DNA of 42,446 nt from Nitrospiria bacterium (GCA_035517655.1 DATIYJ010000017.1:1-42446); one strand, 5' to 3'. Shown: positions 32,622 through 41,258, counted from the first letter of the stretch. The notes: generated by a model not told the origin, from the sequence alone. Program-made: numbers and translations.

Positions 32622-33269
32622 ATGTTGATCTGTCCGAACTGCAAAAAAAAATATCGCTCCAATATTTTGGTCTGTCCAAACTGCAAGTGGGAACTGTTGC
32701 CCCCCTCCGTGATCAAACTTCAGACCGACCATCCCGATTTGAAACCGGCCCCGGGTTCCAAGAAGCAGGCCCTGGCCAGGAAGCCGACGCGCCCGGTGCA
32801 AACCGAGGCCTACGTCGAGCTGATCCGTGGCAACCCGATCGAGGTGAAAGAGACCCGACGCCTCCTGGAAAAAGAAGGGGTGGCGTGCCGGATTGAAAGC
32901 GACGAGACGGCGCCGCTGCCCTACACCCTGGACGGAGAAAACCCGATGGGAAGCTCCCAGGCCATGGTGGTCCGGGTTCCCGTGTCCCAGATCGAAAAGG
33001 CCCGGGCGCTGTTGGACTGGGAAAACCAAAAAGAAGAGCCTCATCCCGCGATGGACAAGGCCCTTGCCGAAGATCAGGAAGACGTGCTGGTCTGTCCGGC
33101 CTGCGAGTCCGAGGTCATTCCGGAAGAAGGGACCTGTCCTGAATGCGGATGGGAGTTCGATCTGGGCGACGAAACGGATGAAGAGGAATATTTCTGTTCC
33201 TCCTGCGGCGAATCCTGCGATCCGGACGATCCCGTCTGCCCGAACTGCGGCGCCCACTTCGATCATTGA
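32622..33269 (+). CDS. DUF2007 protein with terminal zinc ribbons
   Basis: This 215-residue protein begins with a zinc ribbon (CPNC at 4-7, CPNC at 17-20), then a basic linker and a DUF2007 domain (VELIRGNPIEVKETRRLLEKE, GVACRIESDE, VVRVPVSQIEKARALLDW). The acidic C-terminus holds more CxxC pairs (CPAC, CPEC, CSSC, CPNC) as two ribbons. DUF2007 is a predicted signal-transducing ferredoxin-like fold of unknown ligand. The ATG is supported by a promoter just upstream and by starting right at the first ribbon. A longer in-frame reading upstream crosses that promoter and is rejected. Confidence 0.85.
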   Translation: MLICPNCKKKYRSNILVCPNCKWELLPPSVIKLQTDHPDLKPAPGSKKQALARKPTRPVQTEAYVELIRGNPIEVKETRRLLEKEGVACRIESDETAPLPYTLDGENPMGSSQAMVVRVPVSQIEKARALLDWENQKEEPHPAMDKALAEDQEDVLVCPACESEVIPEEGTCPECGWEFDLGDETDEEEYFCSSCGESCDPDDPVCPNCGAHFDH

Positions 33270-33363
33270 AGCGGTCGACGCGACGGGCCGACCCGGCGGG
33301 AAACCCGCCGTCCCCCACCGGCCCGTCCGCCCGGTTTGAGGGGAGTCGAAGACCGCAAAAGGA

Positions 33364-33549
33364 TTACGGCTCGAGGTCGCGCGACTTCACGGTTTTTCGC
33401 CCGTCCGCCTTGGCCTTCTCGATCGCGTCCAGGCAGAGTTTCTCAACCCGCTGGCTCAGCACCTCCAGAATTTCGGCCGACGTATTGAACCCGGACTTTT
33501 CCCGCACAAATTTCTTCACCTTCGATGCCACCACCAAAATATCCGCCAT
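33364..33549 (-). CDS. bacterial histone (single histone fold, Bd0055-like)
   Basis: This 61-residue protein forms one histone fold: a short first helix (DILVVASKVKKFVREKSG), a long central helix (TSAEILEVLSQRVEKLCLDA) and a C-terminal part with RKTVKSRDL. It is very like the one-domain histone of Bdellovibrio bacteriovorus (Bd0055), known to be an abundant chromatin protein that binds DNA as dimers. No eukaryote-like tail is present. ATG 33549 has AAAGGAG about 8 bases upstream and a good promoter (33629-33656); a longer open frame to 33660 would overlap that promoter. It is probably a nucleoid protein with possibly high expression. Confidence 0.9.
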   Translation of the reverse strand: MADILVVASKVKKFVREKSGFNTSAEILEVLSQRVEKLCLDAIEKAKADGRKTVKSRDLEP

Positions 33550-33628
33550 GCGTCTCTCCTTTCGGTATGAGTTTTTCGGATTGAATTTCTCCGACTGCGT
33601 TTCGGAGCGATGAAACAAAGCGGTCTTT

Positions 33629-33656
33629 ATTATAGCCATCCCTCTTTTCGCGTCAA
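33629..33656 (-). promoter_or_regulatory. histone gene promoter
   Basis: Minus strand TTGACG (33656-33651), 16-base spacer, perfect TATAAT (33634-33629). Confidence 0.72.
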
Positions 33657-33675
33657 GCATTATTATGACCGGGGC

Positions 33676-34161
33676 TTAAGAACGCCCGCCGAGCTGCCGC
33701 TCCAGCGCTTCGTAGAACGTGAGGATATGGACGCGGTTGGCCCCGAGATCCCCGACGCCGATTCGCGAAGCGGAGTAAACGTAGACCTCGACCTCGCCTT
33801 GCGGCGAGCCGGTCACCAGAACGGACAGATCGTCCCGGAACCGCCAGATCAAGCTCGACACCTCGGCCTGATAGGCGCCCACGTCCCCTTCCGCGCGGAT
33901 CATTTTCCACCGGGGGAGGGACCGGATCGTCCGCTCCACCGCCGTCTTCACCGTCTCCTCCGGCAGCCGGTAATGCCGGATGCGAAGCTCGGGGAGGAGC
34001 GGATCCGCGGTCGTTTCGGCCGTGTTGTAGCGCAAATAAATCGAGAGGCGCTTCATGAAACCCGGCGGATCCGACAGCATCGGTCGGTTCATGACGATCG
34101 CGACGACGGCCGCCGCCACGGGCAGAATCAGGACCAGCCCCACGAGAAGCTTGGACCGCAT
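33676..34161 (-). CDS. DUF1499 family protein
   Basis: This 161-residue protein has an N-terminal signal or anchor helix (LLVGLVLILPVAAAVVAIVM) and a DUF1499 domain: LPEETVKTAVERTIRSLPRW, AYQAEVSSLIWRFRDDLSVL, EVEVYVYSASRIGVGDLGANRVHILTFYEAL. The family is common in proteobacteria, cyanobacteria and chloroplasts, and its function is unknown. It lies 67 bases downstream of the second M16 gene on the same strand and may belong to that operon. Confidence 0.88.
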   Translation of the reverse strand: MRSKLLVGLVLILPVAAAVVAIVMNRPMLSDPPGFMKRLSIYLRYNTAETTADPLLPELRIRHYRLPEETVKTAVERTIRSLPRWKMIRAEGDVGAYQAEVSSLIWRFRDDLSVLVTGSPQGEVEVYVYSASRIGVGDLGANRVHILTFYEALERQLGGRS

Positions 34162-34228
34162 GCTATGCGCCCTCTTGGTTGGAGCCGCTTCGGCCGCGGC
34201 GGCACGAACCCGCCGCCGGGACCAGAGA

Positions 34229-35743
34229 TCAATGCGGCGGCGCGGCTCCCACCGGTTCCGGAGTCGACCCCCCGGACGGCTCCAAAGGAATCACGTTCAC
34301 GGCCCCGAGGCTTGAAAGCGGCCGATCGAAGCGGTCCGAGCGTCCGACCGCCAGAATGATCAAGGCGTCCGGCCGGAGATGCTTTTGGGCCACCTTCAAT
34401 ATCTCCTCGCGCGTCACCCGGACGACGCCGTCCCGAAATCGTTCCAAATAGTCCGCCGGCAGCCCGTAATATTCCAGCGAGGCCTGCCGGTTGGCGATCT
34501 CCGCGCTGTTCGAGAAAGAAAACACGAAGGAGTTCAGGAAGGCGTCCTTCGCGAGCCGGAGCTCTTCTTCGGTGACCGGCTCCGTCCGGATCCGTCGGAT
34601 CTGCTGCTCGACGGCCGAAATCGCCTGATACGTGGATTCCGCCTTGGTTTCCCCGTAGGCCACGAACAGGCCCCGTTCCAGATTTCCGGGCGTAAACGTA
34701 CTGCCGACCGAATACGCCAGGCCCTCCTGGGTGCGGACCTTCCGGAACAAGCGGCTTCGGAATCCTCCGCCGCCCAAAACATCGTCCAGCAACGACACCG
34801 CGATGTAATCCGGATCGTCCCGCCGGATGCCCAGATGCCCGATGCGAAGGTGCGTTTGGGAAAGATCCTTCTCGATCAAATTGACGGACGGCCTGAACGG
34901 GTCGCGGACGGGCGGCAGGGCGGGGCGGTCGGTCGGGCCCGTCGGCCAATCGGCGAACGCCTTTCGGATCTTTTCGATCATTTCTTTTTTATCAAAATCG
35001 CCCGACAGCGACAGGATGACCGCGTTGGGATGATAATCGCGCGCGTGAAACGCGACCAGGTCGTCCCGCGTGATCCGGCCGATCGTCTCGACCGTGCTTT
35101 CCCGCGCCAGGGGATGATCCGCCCCGTAAACCAGCTGGGTAAACCGCCGGCCGGCGATGCCGGCCGGGTTGTCGTTTCGACGGCGGATGGCCTCCAACGC
35201 CTGCCGTTTGGCCAGGTCCAGCTTGTCCTGCGGGAAGGCCGGATGCATCAACATATCGGCGAAGAGGGCCACGCCCCGGTCCAGGTCCTTCTTCAGGACG
35301 TCCAACGACGCAACGCCGGCGTCCGGGCCGATGGAGCTGCCCAGCGACGCCGCCATGAATTCGAGCTCCTCGTCCAGGGCGTCGCCCGAGATCGAGGCGG
35401 TGCCCCCGCTCCGCATCACGATCCCGGTCAGACCGGCCAGGCCGATCCTGTCCGAGGGTTCGTAAACGCCGCCGGTCCGGATCATCGCCTGGATCTGGAC
35501 CCGCGGAAGTTCGTGGTCCTCCAGAAGGTAGAGCACCATCCCGTTCTCCAGCGCGACCCGTTCGGCCTTGGGCGGATGAAAGGAGACCGGCGGAAAGACC
35601 ATCGTGCGGGGATCGGCGGCGAGGGCCGAGAAAACAGCCATGAAGAACAGAAGACCGGTGAGAAGGACCGCCATAGGGGCACGGCGCGCCGTGCCACTGC
35701 GATCCGATAAACATCCGGATCTTTTCAGCGGCCTCCTACTCAT
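34229..35743 (-). CDS. M16-family peptidase-like protein, no metal motif
   Basis: A 504-residue exported protein with the two M16 half-domains (FPPVSFHPPKAERVALENGM near 50, and SVNLIEKDLSQTHLRIGHLG around 285). The zinc motif HxxEH is missing: the equivalent stretch reads IGLAGLTGIVMRSGG. It is therefore probably the non-catalytic, substrate-binding partner of the upstream active M16 protein, as in two-subunit processing peptidases. A hydrophobic segment (MAVLLTGLLFFMAVFSALAA) beginning at residue 24 is the export signal; ATG 35743 overlaps the upstream stop (ATGAGTAG), whereas ATG 35674 would give a tighter signal peptide. Confidence 0.92.
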   Translation of the reverse strand: MSRRPLKRSGCLSDRSGTARRAPMAVLLTGLLFFMAVFSALAADPRTMVFPPVSFHPPKAERVALENGMVLYLLEDHELPRVQIQAMIRTGGVYEPSDRIGLAGLTGIVMRSGGTASISGDALDEELEFMAASLGSSIGPDAGVASLDVLKKDLDRGVALFADMLMHPAFPQDKLDLAKRQALEAIRRRNDNPAGIAGRRFTQLVYGADHPLARESTVETIGRITRDDLVAFHARDYHPNAVILSLSGDFDKKEMIEKIRKAFADWPTGPTDRPALPPVRDPFRPSVNLIEKDLSQTHLRIGHLGIRRDDPDYIAVSLLDDVLGGGGFRSRLFRKVRTQEGLAYSVGSTFTPGNLERGLFVAYGETKAESTYQAISAVEQQIRRIRTEPVTEEELRLAKDAFLNSFVFSFSNSAEIANRQASLEYYGLPADYLERFRDGVVRVTREEILKVAQKHLRPDALIILAVGRSDRFDRPLSSLGAVNVIPLEPSGGSTPEPVGAAPPH

Positions 35744-37289
35744 TGCCCTTTTTCACCAGCGTCGCCACGGTCCGATTGCTCTTGACAAAATACCGCCGCG
35801 CGACGCGCAACACGTCCTCGGCCGTCACCCGGGCGATCGCATCGCGGTTTTCCAGAAGATACCGCCACGTTCCGGCGATGGCCTGCGCCGCGCCGAGTTG
35901 CGAGGCCAGCCCGCTGTCCGAGTCGAGGGAGCGGATCAGATCGGCGTCGAGATTGTTTAAGACTTTTTGGAGTTCGCGGGGCTGCACGGGCTCCGTCTTC
36001 AGACGGCCAAGCTCGGCGTCGATCGCGGTTTCCAGTTCCCCGGTGGCGTGGGGCGCGCGGGGGACCGCCTGGATCATGAACAGGCTGGGATAGCGCGCGC
36101 CCGGCACATCGGCGCCCGTCGAGACGGAGACGGCGAGTTGTTTCTCCTTGACCAGCGTTTTATAAAGCCGGGAGGACCGGCCGCCCGACAACAATGAATC
36201 GATCACGTCGAACACGGGATCGTCGGGGTCGTCCAGGGCCGGCCGGTGGTATCCGATCAGAACGGACGGCTCGGCGTCGAACTCGACCTCCACCCTCCGC
36301 TCGCCGGCCTGCTTCGGCTCGACCGTGACGACGGACGGCGGCGGGGGCTGCGCCGGGATCGACCCGAAATAGGTCTGGACCAGACGGATCGTCGACGCGG
36401 GATCGATGTCGCCCACGATCGCGATCACGGCGGTCCCGGGCCCGTAGTAGGTCCGGAAGAAGGCCTCGGTCTGCGCGCGGCTGAGGGCCTGCACATCGGA
36501 GGTCCAGCCGATCACCGGCATGCCGTAGGGATGCGCGGTGAAGGCCGCCGCCAAAAAAGCCTCGTACAGGCGGCCGGCGGGCGAGTTGTCGTAGCGCAGC
36601 CTCCGCTCCTCGAGCACGACCTCCTTCTCCTTGTAAAACTCGCGCAGCACGGAGTGGGCCATCCGGTCGGACTCGATCGCGGCCCAGAGCTCCAGGCGGT
36701 TGGACGGCAGACTCACGACGTAGCGCGTCATGTCCTTCCCGGTCGTCGCGTTGAGGCCCACCGCGCCGTTTCGCTCATAGATCTCGCCGATCTCGTTCGG
36801 GATCACGTACAGCTCGCTCTCCCGCTCCAGGTCATGAAATCGCTTCTCGTCATCGGCCAGCCGGTCCGGGTCCGCCCGAAGCCCCTTCCCCCGTTCCGCG
36901 CGGAGATCGCTCCAGGCCCGGTCCAGCCGCTTCAAAACGACGGCCTCCTTCGCGTAGTTCTTCGTGCCCAGCGTTCGCGTCCCTTTGAAGGCCATGTGCT
37001 CGTACAGATGCGCCACGCCCGTGATCCCGGGCCGCTCGTTCACCCCGCCGACCTTGAAGGCAATCATGCAGGAAACGACCGGCGCCTCGTGCCGCTCGAC
37101 CATCACGAGCTCGAGGCCGTTCGAAAAGCGGTGCTCCACCACGCGCCCGGCCAGATCGACTTCGGCCGGCCGGACCGACGCCGCGGTAGGGATGTCCTCC
37201 GCGGAACGAACCGGCGCGAGGCTTCCCTGCGATAAGAACAGGGAAAGGACAAGAACAAGCGGCAGCGAGCGCCCGGGGACCTTACGCAT
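35736..37289 (-). CDS. M16-family zinc metallopeptidase, exported
   Basis: This 517-residue protein has a signal peptide (about 1-30), the inverted zinc motif H94-LY-E97-H98 (HLYEH within GVAHLYEHMAFKGT), and the downstream glutamate region LELWAAIESDRM that supplies the third ligand. It is a periplasmic peptidase, likely degrading or processing peptides. Its stop overlaps the start of the next, non-catalytic M16 gene by 8 bases, which supports an alpha-beta complex. It starts 1 base after the HAD phosphatase stop. Confidence 0.95.
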   Translation of the reverse strand: MRKVPGRSLPLVLVLSLFLSQGSLAPVRSAEDIPTAASVRPAEVDLAGRVVEHRFSNGLELVMVERHEAPVVSCMIAFKVGGVNERPGITGVAHLYEHMAFKGTRTLGTKNYAKEAVVLKRLDRAWSDLRAERGKGLRADPDRLADDEKRFHDLERESELYVIPNEIGEIYERNGAVGLNATTGKDMTRYVVSLPSNRLELWAAIESDRMAHSVLREFYKEKEVVLEERRLRYDNSPAGRLYEAFLAAAFTAHPYGMPVIGWTSDVQALSRAQTEAFFRTYYGPGTAVIAIVGDIDPASTIRLVQTYFGSIPAQPPPPSVVTVEPKQAGERRVEVEFDAEPSVLIGYHRPALDDPDDPVFDVIDSLLSGGRSSRLYKTLVKEKQLAVSVSTGADVPGARYPSLFMIQAVPRAPHATGELETAIDAELGRLKTEPVQPRELQKVLNNLDADLIRSLDSDSGLASQLGAAQAIAGTWRYLLENRDAIARVTAEDVLRVARRYFVKSNRTVATLVKKGNE

Positions 37290-37290
37290 C

Positions 37291-37938
37291 CTAGACCACC
37301 ACCCGCATCAGATCGTCCACCGTCTCGCAAAAAAAATCCGGCCCGGCCCGTCGGAGCTCGTCCGGATCGCCCAGCCCGTACCCGACCGCGCAGACCGCGA
37401 TCCCGGCCGCGCGCGAGGCGTGGATGTCGTGAAGCCCGTCGCCGATCATGACGGTCCGCTTCGGATCGGCCGACAATTTTTCCAGGACCGTCAGGAGCAT
37501 CTTCGGATCGGGCTTGAGCGGCAGGCCGTTGTCGCCGCCGAGGATCAGATCGAAGCGGTTCCGGATCTTCAGGCCGGCGGCGATCGGGTCGGCGTAGGCC
37601 TGCGGCTTGTTCGTGACGACCGCCATTTTCTTGGACCGGAAATGATCCAGCACGCCGTCGATGCCCGGGTAGAGCTTCGTGGTGTCGAGGAGGTGGGTCA
37701 TATAATGGCCGCGGAAGATCCGCATGGCCTCGCGGAACCGCTCGCCCTCCGCCTCGCCCACCGCCTGCTGGATCAAGCGGCGGACGCCGCTGCCGATGTA
37801 GGTATAGATCACGCCGGGCGCTTCCTCGGGCAGACCCAGTTCCTTGAGCGTCAGGTTCACGGAGGTCGCGATGTCGTCCTTCGTGTCGGCCAGCGTTCCG
37901 TCCAGGTCGAATATGAGCAGCTCGGCTTTAAACGTCAT
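37291..37938 (-). CDS. HAD-family hydrolase, phosphoglycolate phosphatase-like
   Basis: This 215-residue subfamily IA HAD enzyme has motif I LIFDLDGTLADTK at 8-20, motif II VVTNKP, motif III KPDPKM and motif IV MIGDGLHDIHASRAAG. A cap domain occupies about 20-85. The best match is to phosphoglycolate phosphatases (Gph), which recycle 2-phosphoglycolate, but related enzymes act on other sugar phosphates. The ATG overlaps the stop of the zinc protein (ATGA-type overlap at 37935-37938), and it continues the M16 operon downstream. Confidence 0.92.
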   Translation of the reverse strand: MTFKAELLIFDLDGTLADTKDDIATSVNLTLKELGLPEEAPGVIYTYIGSGVRRLIQQAVGEAEGERFREAMRIFRGHYMTHLLDTTKLYPGIDGVLDHFRSKKMAVVTNKPQAYADPIAAGLKIRNRFDLILGGDNGLPLKPDPKMLLTVLEKLSADPKRTVMIGDGLHDIHASRAAGIAVCAVGYGLGDPDELRRAGPDFFCETVDDLMRVVV

Positions 37939-38228
37939 CCCGTTTTCTTAAAGAGGTCGTCCAGCTTCTTCCGGACCGTCTCGGCGCCCCCGCCGGCGGC
38001 GGGCCGGCCGGTCGCCTCGGCGAAAACGAAATAGTCGCAGAAGTTGGCCTTCGCTTTATCGGCCACCCACTCGGCCTGGGTCTCGCGGCATTGGTTGTGA
38101 ACCGTCCGGTCGTGAAACCGGCAGTTCCTGCAACAATGAAGATCGACGCGACAGTTCGGGCAGACCGCCGTCCGTGAAAGCGGCTTCCCGACCGCAACCG
38201 GCCTCCGGCAGGCATGGCATACCGTCAT
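37935..38228 (-). CDS. small zinc-binding protein, first gene of the phosphatase-M16 operon
   Basis: This 97-residue protein opens MTVCHACRRPV, then CPNCRVDLHCCRNCRFHD and ETQAEWVADKAKANFCDYFV, with at least seven cysteines and several histidines, and ends in a charged helix (TVRKKLDDLFKKTG). The cysteine-rich N-half should hold zinc. ATG 38228 is preferred to an upstream frame that would begin at 38288 with a basic extension. The pattern occurs in small conserved proteins of Nitrospirota and Deltaproteobacteria-like genomes; no role is known. Overlap with the next gene implies coupled translation. Confidence 0.8.
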   Translation of the reverse strand: MTVCHACRRPVAVGKPLSRTAVCPNCRVDLHCCRNCRFHDRTVHNQCRETQAEWVADKAKANFCDYFVFAEATGRPAAGGGAETVRKKLDDLFKKTG

Positions 38229-38295
38229 GGAGAAAATGATACGGGAAAGGCCGAAAAACCGCAAGCGTTTTTTCGGTCCGCGGCGCATTCCTTCA

Positions 38296-38324
38296 TTGAT
38301 TTATCGAGCCAGAATTGGTATGAT
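38296..38324 (+). promoter_or_regulatory. promoter of the ParB-domain protein gene
   Basis: TTGATT (38296-38301), 17-base spacer, TATGAT (38319-38324). Confidence 0.65.
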
Positions 38325-38373
38325 CCGGCCATCGTTCTCCCCTTCCGCCGACTGAACCGAGACCGAGGTTCCC

Positions 38374-39369
38374 GTGGCCGAATCGAAAACCAAAACGACG
38401 CGCAAACCCGGCGCCGGAAGACGGCGCAAGAAACCGGGCGGCGTTTCGACGGGACTTTCCGCGCCCGACCTGCTGGCCGCCGCGCCGCCGGCGAACGTCG
38501 CCGAGCTGCACCGGCTTATCGAGGCCGACGGCGGGAAAACGCTCGCGACCTATCGCGAACCCTACGGCGGAAACTGGCTGGCGCTGGCCGCGCTGCCGAT
38601 CGAGAGCGTCGAGCCGACGCCCTACCAGCGGAACCTCTCCGAGACGCATGTCCGGAAACTGGAGAACGTCATCGGAAAGATCGGCCGCTTCCTCGACCCG
38701 ATCATCGCGGTCCGGAACGATGCCGGCGGGACGGTGAAGTACTGGACGCCGAACGGCCATCACCGGCTCTCGGCGATGCGGACGCTCGGCGCGAAGAGCA
38801 TCGTCGCGATCGTCGTGCCGGAGCCCAAGGCGGCCTACCAGATCCTCGCGCTCAACACCGAGAAGGCGCACAACCTTCGCGAGAAATCGCTGGAGGTCGT
38901 CCGGATGTACAAGGAACTGGCCCGATTCGACGACATTCACGAGGAGGCCTACGCGCTCGAATTCGAAGAGCCGGGCTTCATCACGCTGGGTTTCTGCTAC
39001 GAAGACCGGCCGCGCTTCTCGGGCGGCGCGTACAACCCGATCCTCCGGCGGGTGGAACAGTTCTTGACGAAACCGATCCGCGAGGCGATGGAGATTCGGA
39101 AGGACCGCGCGACGCGGTTGCTCGCGCTGGACGACGCGGTGACGAAGCAGGTCGAGGCCCTGAAATCCCGGGGCCTGGCCAGCCCGTATCTCAAAAGCTT
39201 CGTCGTCGCGCGGATCAACCCGATCCGCTTCCGGCCCAAGGACGCCGAGCCGCTCGGCTTCGATGAAGTGATCGACCGCATGACCAAGACCGTCGTCAAA
39301 TTCGAGCCCTCGAAGATCACCATGGACGACCTCGCCCGCTCCGGCAGCACGGGGGATGAATCCGAATGA
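38374..39369 (+). CDS. orphan ParB N-terminal domain protein
   Basis: This 331-residue protein starts at GTG after GAGG. A basic N-terminus (about 1-25) precedes a ParB/Srx N-terminal (ParBc) domain: ALPIESVEPTPYQRNLSETH, VRKLENVIGKIGRFLDPIIA, and WTPNGHHRLSAMRTLGAKSI, the helix-containing signature. The rest (about 155-331) is not a standard ParB C-terminal part. No ParA ATPase and no parS-like repeats are next to it, so a role in chromosome segregation is not supported. ParBc domains also act as CTP-binding switches and nuclease- or kinase-like enzymes. The C-terminal region (RPRFSGGAYNPILRRVEQFL) is well conserved-looking but unassigned. Confidence 0.87.
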   Translation: MAESKTKTTRKPGAGRRRKKPGGVSTGLSAPDLLAAAPPANVAELHRLIEADGGKTLATYREPYGGNWLALAALPIESVEPTPYQRNLSETHVRKLENVIGKIGRFLDPIIAVRNDAGGTVKYWTPNGHHRLSAMRTLGAKSIVAIVVPEPKAAYQILALNTEKAHNLREKSLEVVRMYKELARFDDIHEEAYALEFEEPGFITLGFCYEDRPRFSGGAYNPILRRVEQFLTKPIREAMEIRKDRATRLLALDDAVTKQVEALKSRGLASPYLKSFVVARINPIRFRPKDAEPLGFDEVIDRMTKTVVKFEPSKITMDDLARSGSTGDESE

Positions 39370-40474
39370 ACGAAATGAACGATACGATGCGATGAGCTCC
39401 CCGCCCCGCTTGAACCTGCCCCTATGGGCGGGCATGGTCGGCGCCGCCGGACTGGCCTGGCTGCTTTACGAAATCTTCCGGCCGCTCTTCGCGCCCGTGA
39501 TCTGGGCGATGATCATCACCCACCTCTTCTGGCCGGTCCATCGGCGCTTGATCCGTCGGATCCCCCGCTGGCCGAACTTCGAGGCCGGTCTGGTCTCCGT
39601 CATCGCGGTGTGCATCCTCGTTCTCCCGGGGCTCGTGCTGTCGTCGCTCGTGGTGAGCGACGCCGTGGCCGTCTACCGCCGCCTGGAGTCCGAGATTCAA
39701 AGCGGCCAGGCGACCTGGTTGACCGCGCTTCAGTCGCATCCGGCCGTCCTTTGGATGCTCGACTGGGTTCGCCGACAGCAGTCCGCCCCGGACCGGAACC
39801 TCCAAGCGACCCTTCTCAGCAACGCTAGGGAGGCCAGCCTCTTTCTCGCGTCGCAGCTCTCCAGCATTCTGGGGAACGTCGTCTCGTTTTTGCTCCACAC
39901 GGGCGTCAGCCTCTTTACGGCGTTCTTCCTGTTTCGAAACGGGGCCGGCTGGCTGGGCTGGGCGCGACAGATCACGCCGATCAAACACGAGATCCAGGAA
40001 TTGGTCCTGGGCCAGGTCGATCAGACCGTCAAGGCGATTCTGTACGGCAACATCATCGTGGCGATCGCCCAGGGTTTCCTCGGCGGCGTCGGGTTCTGGA
40101 TCGCCGGCATCCCCTCGGCCGTGATGTGGGCCGCCGTGATGGGCTTCCTTTCGCTGATTCCGATCGTGGGGTCGTTCCTGGTCTGGCTTCCGGCGGCGCT
40201 CATCCTCCTGCTCCAGGGGGATGCGCCCCATGGGATTTTTCTCGCGGTGTGGGGCGCGGTGATCGTCGGCCTGTCGGACCACCTGCTCCGTCCCCTGATC
40301 ATCGGATCCCGGACGCGTCTTTCGACCTTCATGATCTTCATCAGCCTGCTCGGCGGCGTGCAGGCCTTCGGAATGCTGGGAATCGTGCTCGGTCCCATGG
40401 TCGTCGTGATCACGCTCGCGCTGCTCGAAGCCTACGAGCAGTCTCTAAAAGTCGAACTCCCGACGGGATCGTAA
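39356..40474 (+). CDS. AI-2E family (PerM-like) transporter
   Basis: This 372-residue polytopic protein has about eight helices. Signatures are the N-terminal LFAPVIWAMIITHLFWPVHR, the central cytoplasmic or periplasmic segment (about 100-170), and the C-terminal GFLGGVGFWIAGIPSAVMWA, GFLSLIPIVGSFLVWLPAAL and LRPLIIGSRTRLSTF. Proteins of this family export AI-2, are Na+/H+ antiporters or are of unknown substrate. The start overlaps the ParB gene by 14 bases; a second in-frame ATG at 39392 is possible. Translational overlap suggests one operon. Confidence 0.92.
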   Translation: MNPNERNERYDAMSSPPRLNLPLWAGMVGAAGLAWLLYEIFRPLFAPVIWAMIITHLFWPVHRRLIRRIPRWPNFEAGLVSVIAVCILVLPGLVLSSLVVSDAVAVYRRLESEIQSGQATWLTALQSHPAVLWMLDWVRRQQSAPDRNLQATLLSNAREASLFLASQLSSILGNVVSFLLHTGVSLFTAFFLFRNGAGWLGWARQITPIKHEIQELVLGQVDQTVKAILYGNIIVAIAQGFLGGVGFWIAGIPSAVMWAAVMGFLSLIPIVGSFLVWLPAALILLLQGDAPHGIFLAVWGAVIVGLSDHLLRPLIIGSRTRLSTFMIFISLLGGVQAFGMLGIVLGPMVVVITLALLEAYEQSLKVELPTGS

Positions 40475-40517
40475 TCGTAAAGAGACGAATGATCTTCATG
40501 TTTACGGAGGCACGCGC

Positions 40518-41258
40518 ATGAATCGAAACCTGAGCCGACGGGAAGCGCTCGGCCTGATGGGCGCCGCGGCCGCGCTGCTGGCGGGTTGCGGACCCGGGTC
40601 GTCAAGTCCACGATGGCTGAGGAGGTTGTGGTCCCGAAACACGGCCGTGACGGCGAAACCGCCCTGTATCGTCAGGCCGGAGCAGACGGAGGGTCCTTAT
40701 TTCGTGGACGAGCGGATCAACCGTTCCGACATCCGGTCGGACCCCTCGGACGGTTCGGTGAAGGAAGGCCTTCCGCTCCGGCTGGCGCTTCGCGTCCATG
40801 AAATCCGCGGAGAGGACTGCGCGCCGATCCCCGGCGCCATGGTCGATGTCTGGCACTGCGACGCGCTCGGCGTTTATGGGGACGTTCGGGACCGGTCCTT
40901 CGACACGCGGGGGAAGAAGTTCCTGCGCGGCTATCAGATCACCGACGCCGACGGGACGGCCCGCTTTCTGACGATCTATCCCGGTTGGTATCCAGGCCGC
41001 GCCGTCCATATCCATTTCAAGATCCGCACGAAACCCGAGTCCCGGCGGGGCTACGCGTTTACGTCGCAGATCTATTTCGACGACGCGCTCACCGACCGGA
41101 TCCACTCGCAGGCTCCCTATGCCGCCAAGGGAGAAGGACGATTGAGGAATCAAGAAGACGGGATTTTTCAAGACGGGGGAGAGGAGCTGATCCTTCAGCC
41201 GGTCCAACAGCAGGAAGGCTACGCGGGAACCTTCGATATCGGGCTAGTACTGGGCTGA
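40518..41258 (+). CDS. Tat-exported intradiol ring-cleavage dioxygenase lipoprotein
   Basis: This 246-residue protein has a twin-arginine signal (NLSRREALGLMGAAAALLAGC) ending in a lipobox, LAGC, so it should be a folded lipoprotein outside the cytoplasm. The catalytic domain matches protocatechuate 3,4-dioxygenase-like proteins: QTEGPYFVDERINRSDIR, GAMVDVWHCDALGVYGDV, and iron-ligand segment YPGWYPGRAVHIHFKI with Tyr and two His. Exported intradiol-like proteins occur widely, and aromatic substrates are presumed but not shown. An ACGGAGG Shine-Dalgarno lies 8 bases before the ATG. The last five residues (LVLG) end just before a gap without a gene. Confidence 0.92.
   Translation: MNRNLSRREALGLMGAAAALLAGCGPGSSSPRWLRRLWSRNTAVTAKPPCIVRPEQTEGPYFVDERINRSDIRSDPSDGSVKEGLPLRLALRVHEIRGEDCAPIPGAMVDVWHCDALGVYGDVRDRSFDTRGKKFLRGYQITDADGTARFLTIYPGWYPGRAVHIHFKIRTKPESRRGYAFTSQIYFDDALTDRIHSQAPYAAKGEGRLRNQEDGIFQDGGEELILQPVQQQEGYAGTFDIGLVLG

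Noticed and set aside
34379-37235. Long plus-strand ORFs (443 and 329 codons) opposite the M16 peptidase genes
   Set aside because: They are antisense shadows of high-GC coding sequence; they are Arg/His/Gly/Pro rich, lack ribosome binding sites and match no family, while the minus-strand frames have signal peptides and conserved motifs.
38293-39435. Minus-strand 380-codon ORF opposite the ParB-domain gene
   Set aside because: The plus-strand frame has the ParBc signature, a promoter and overlap with the next gene; the minus frame is a shadow.
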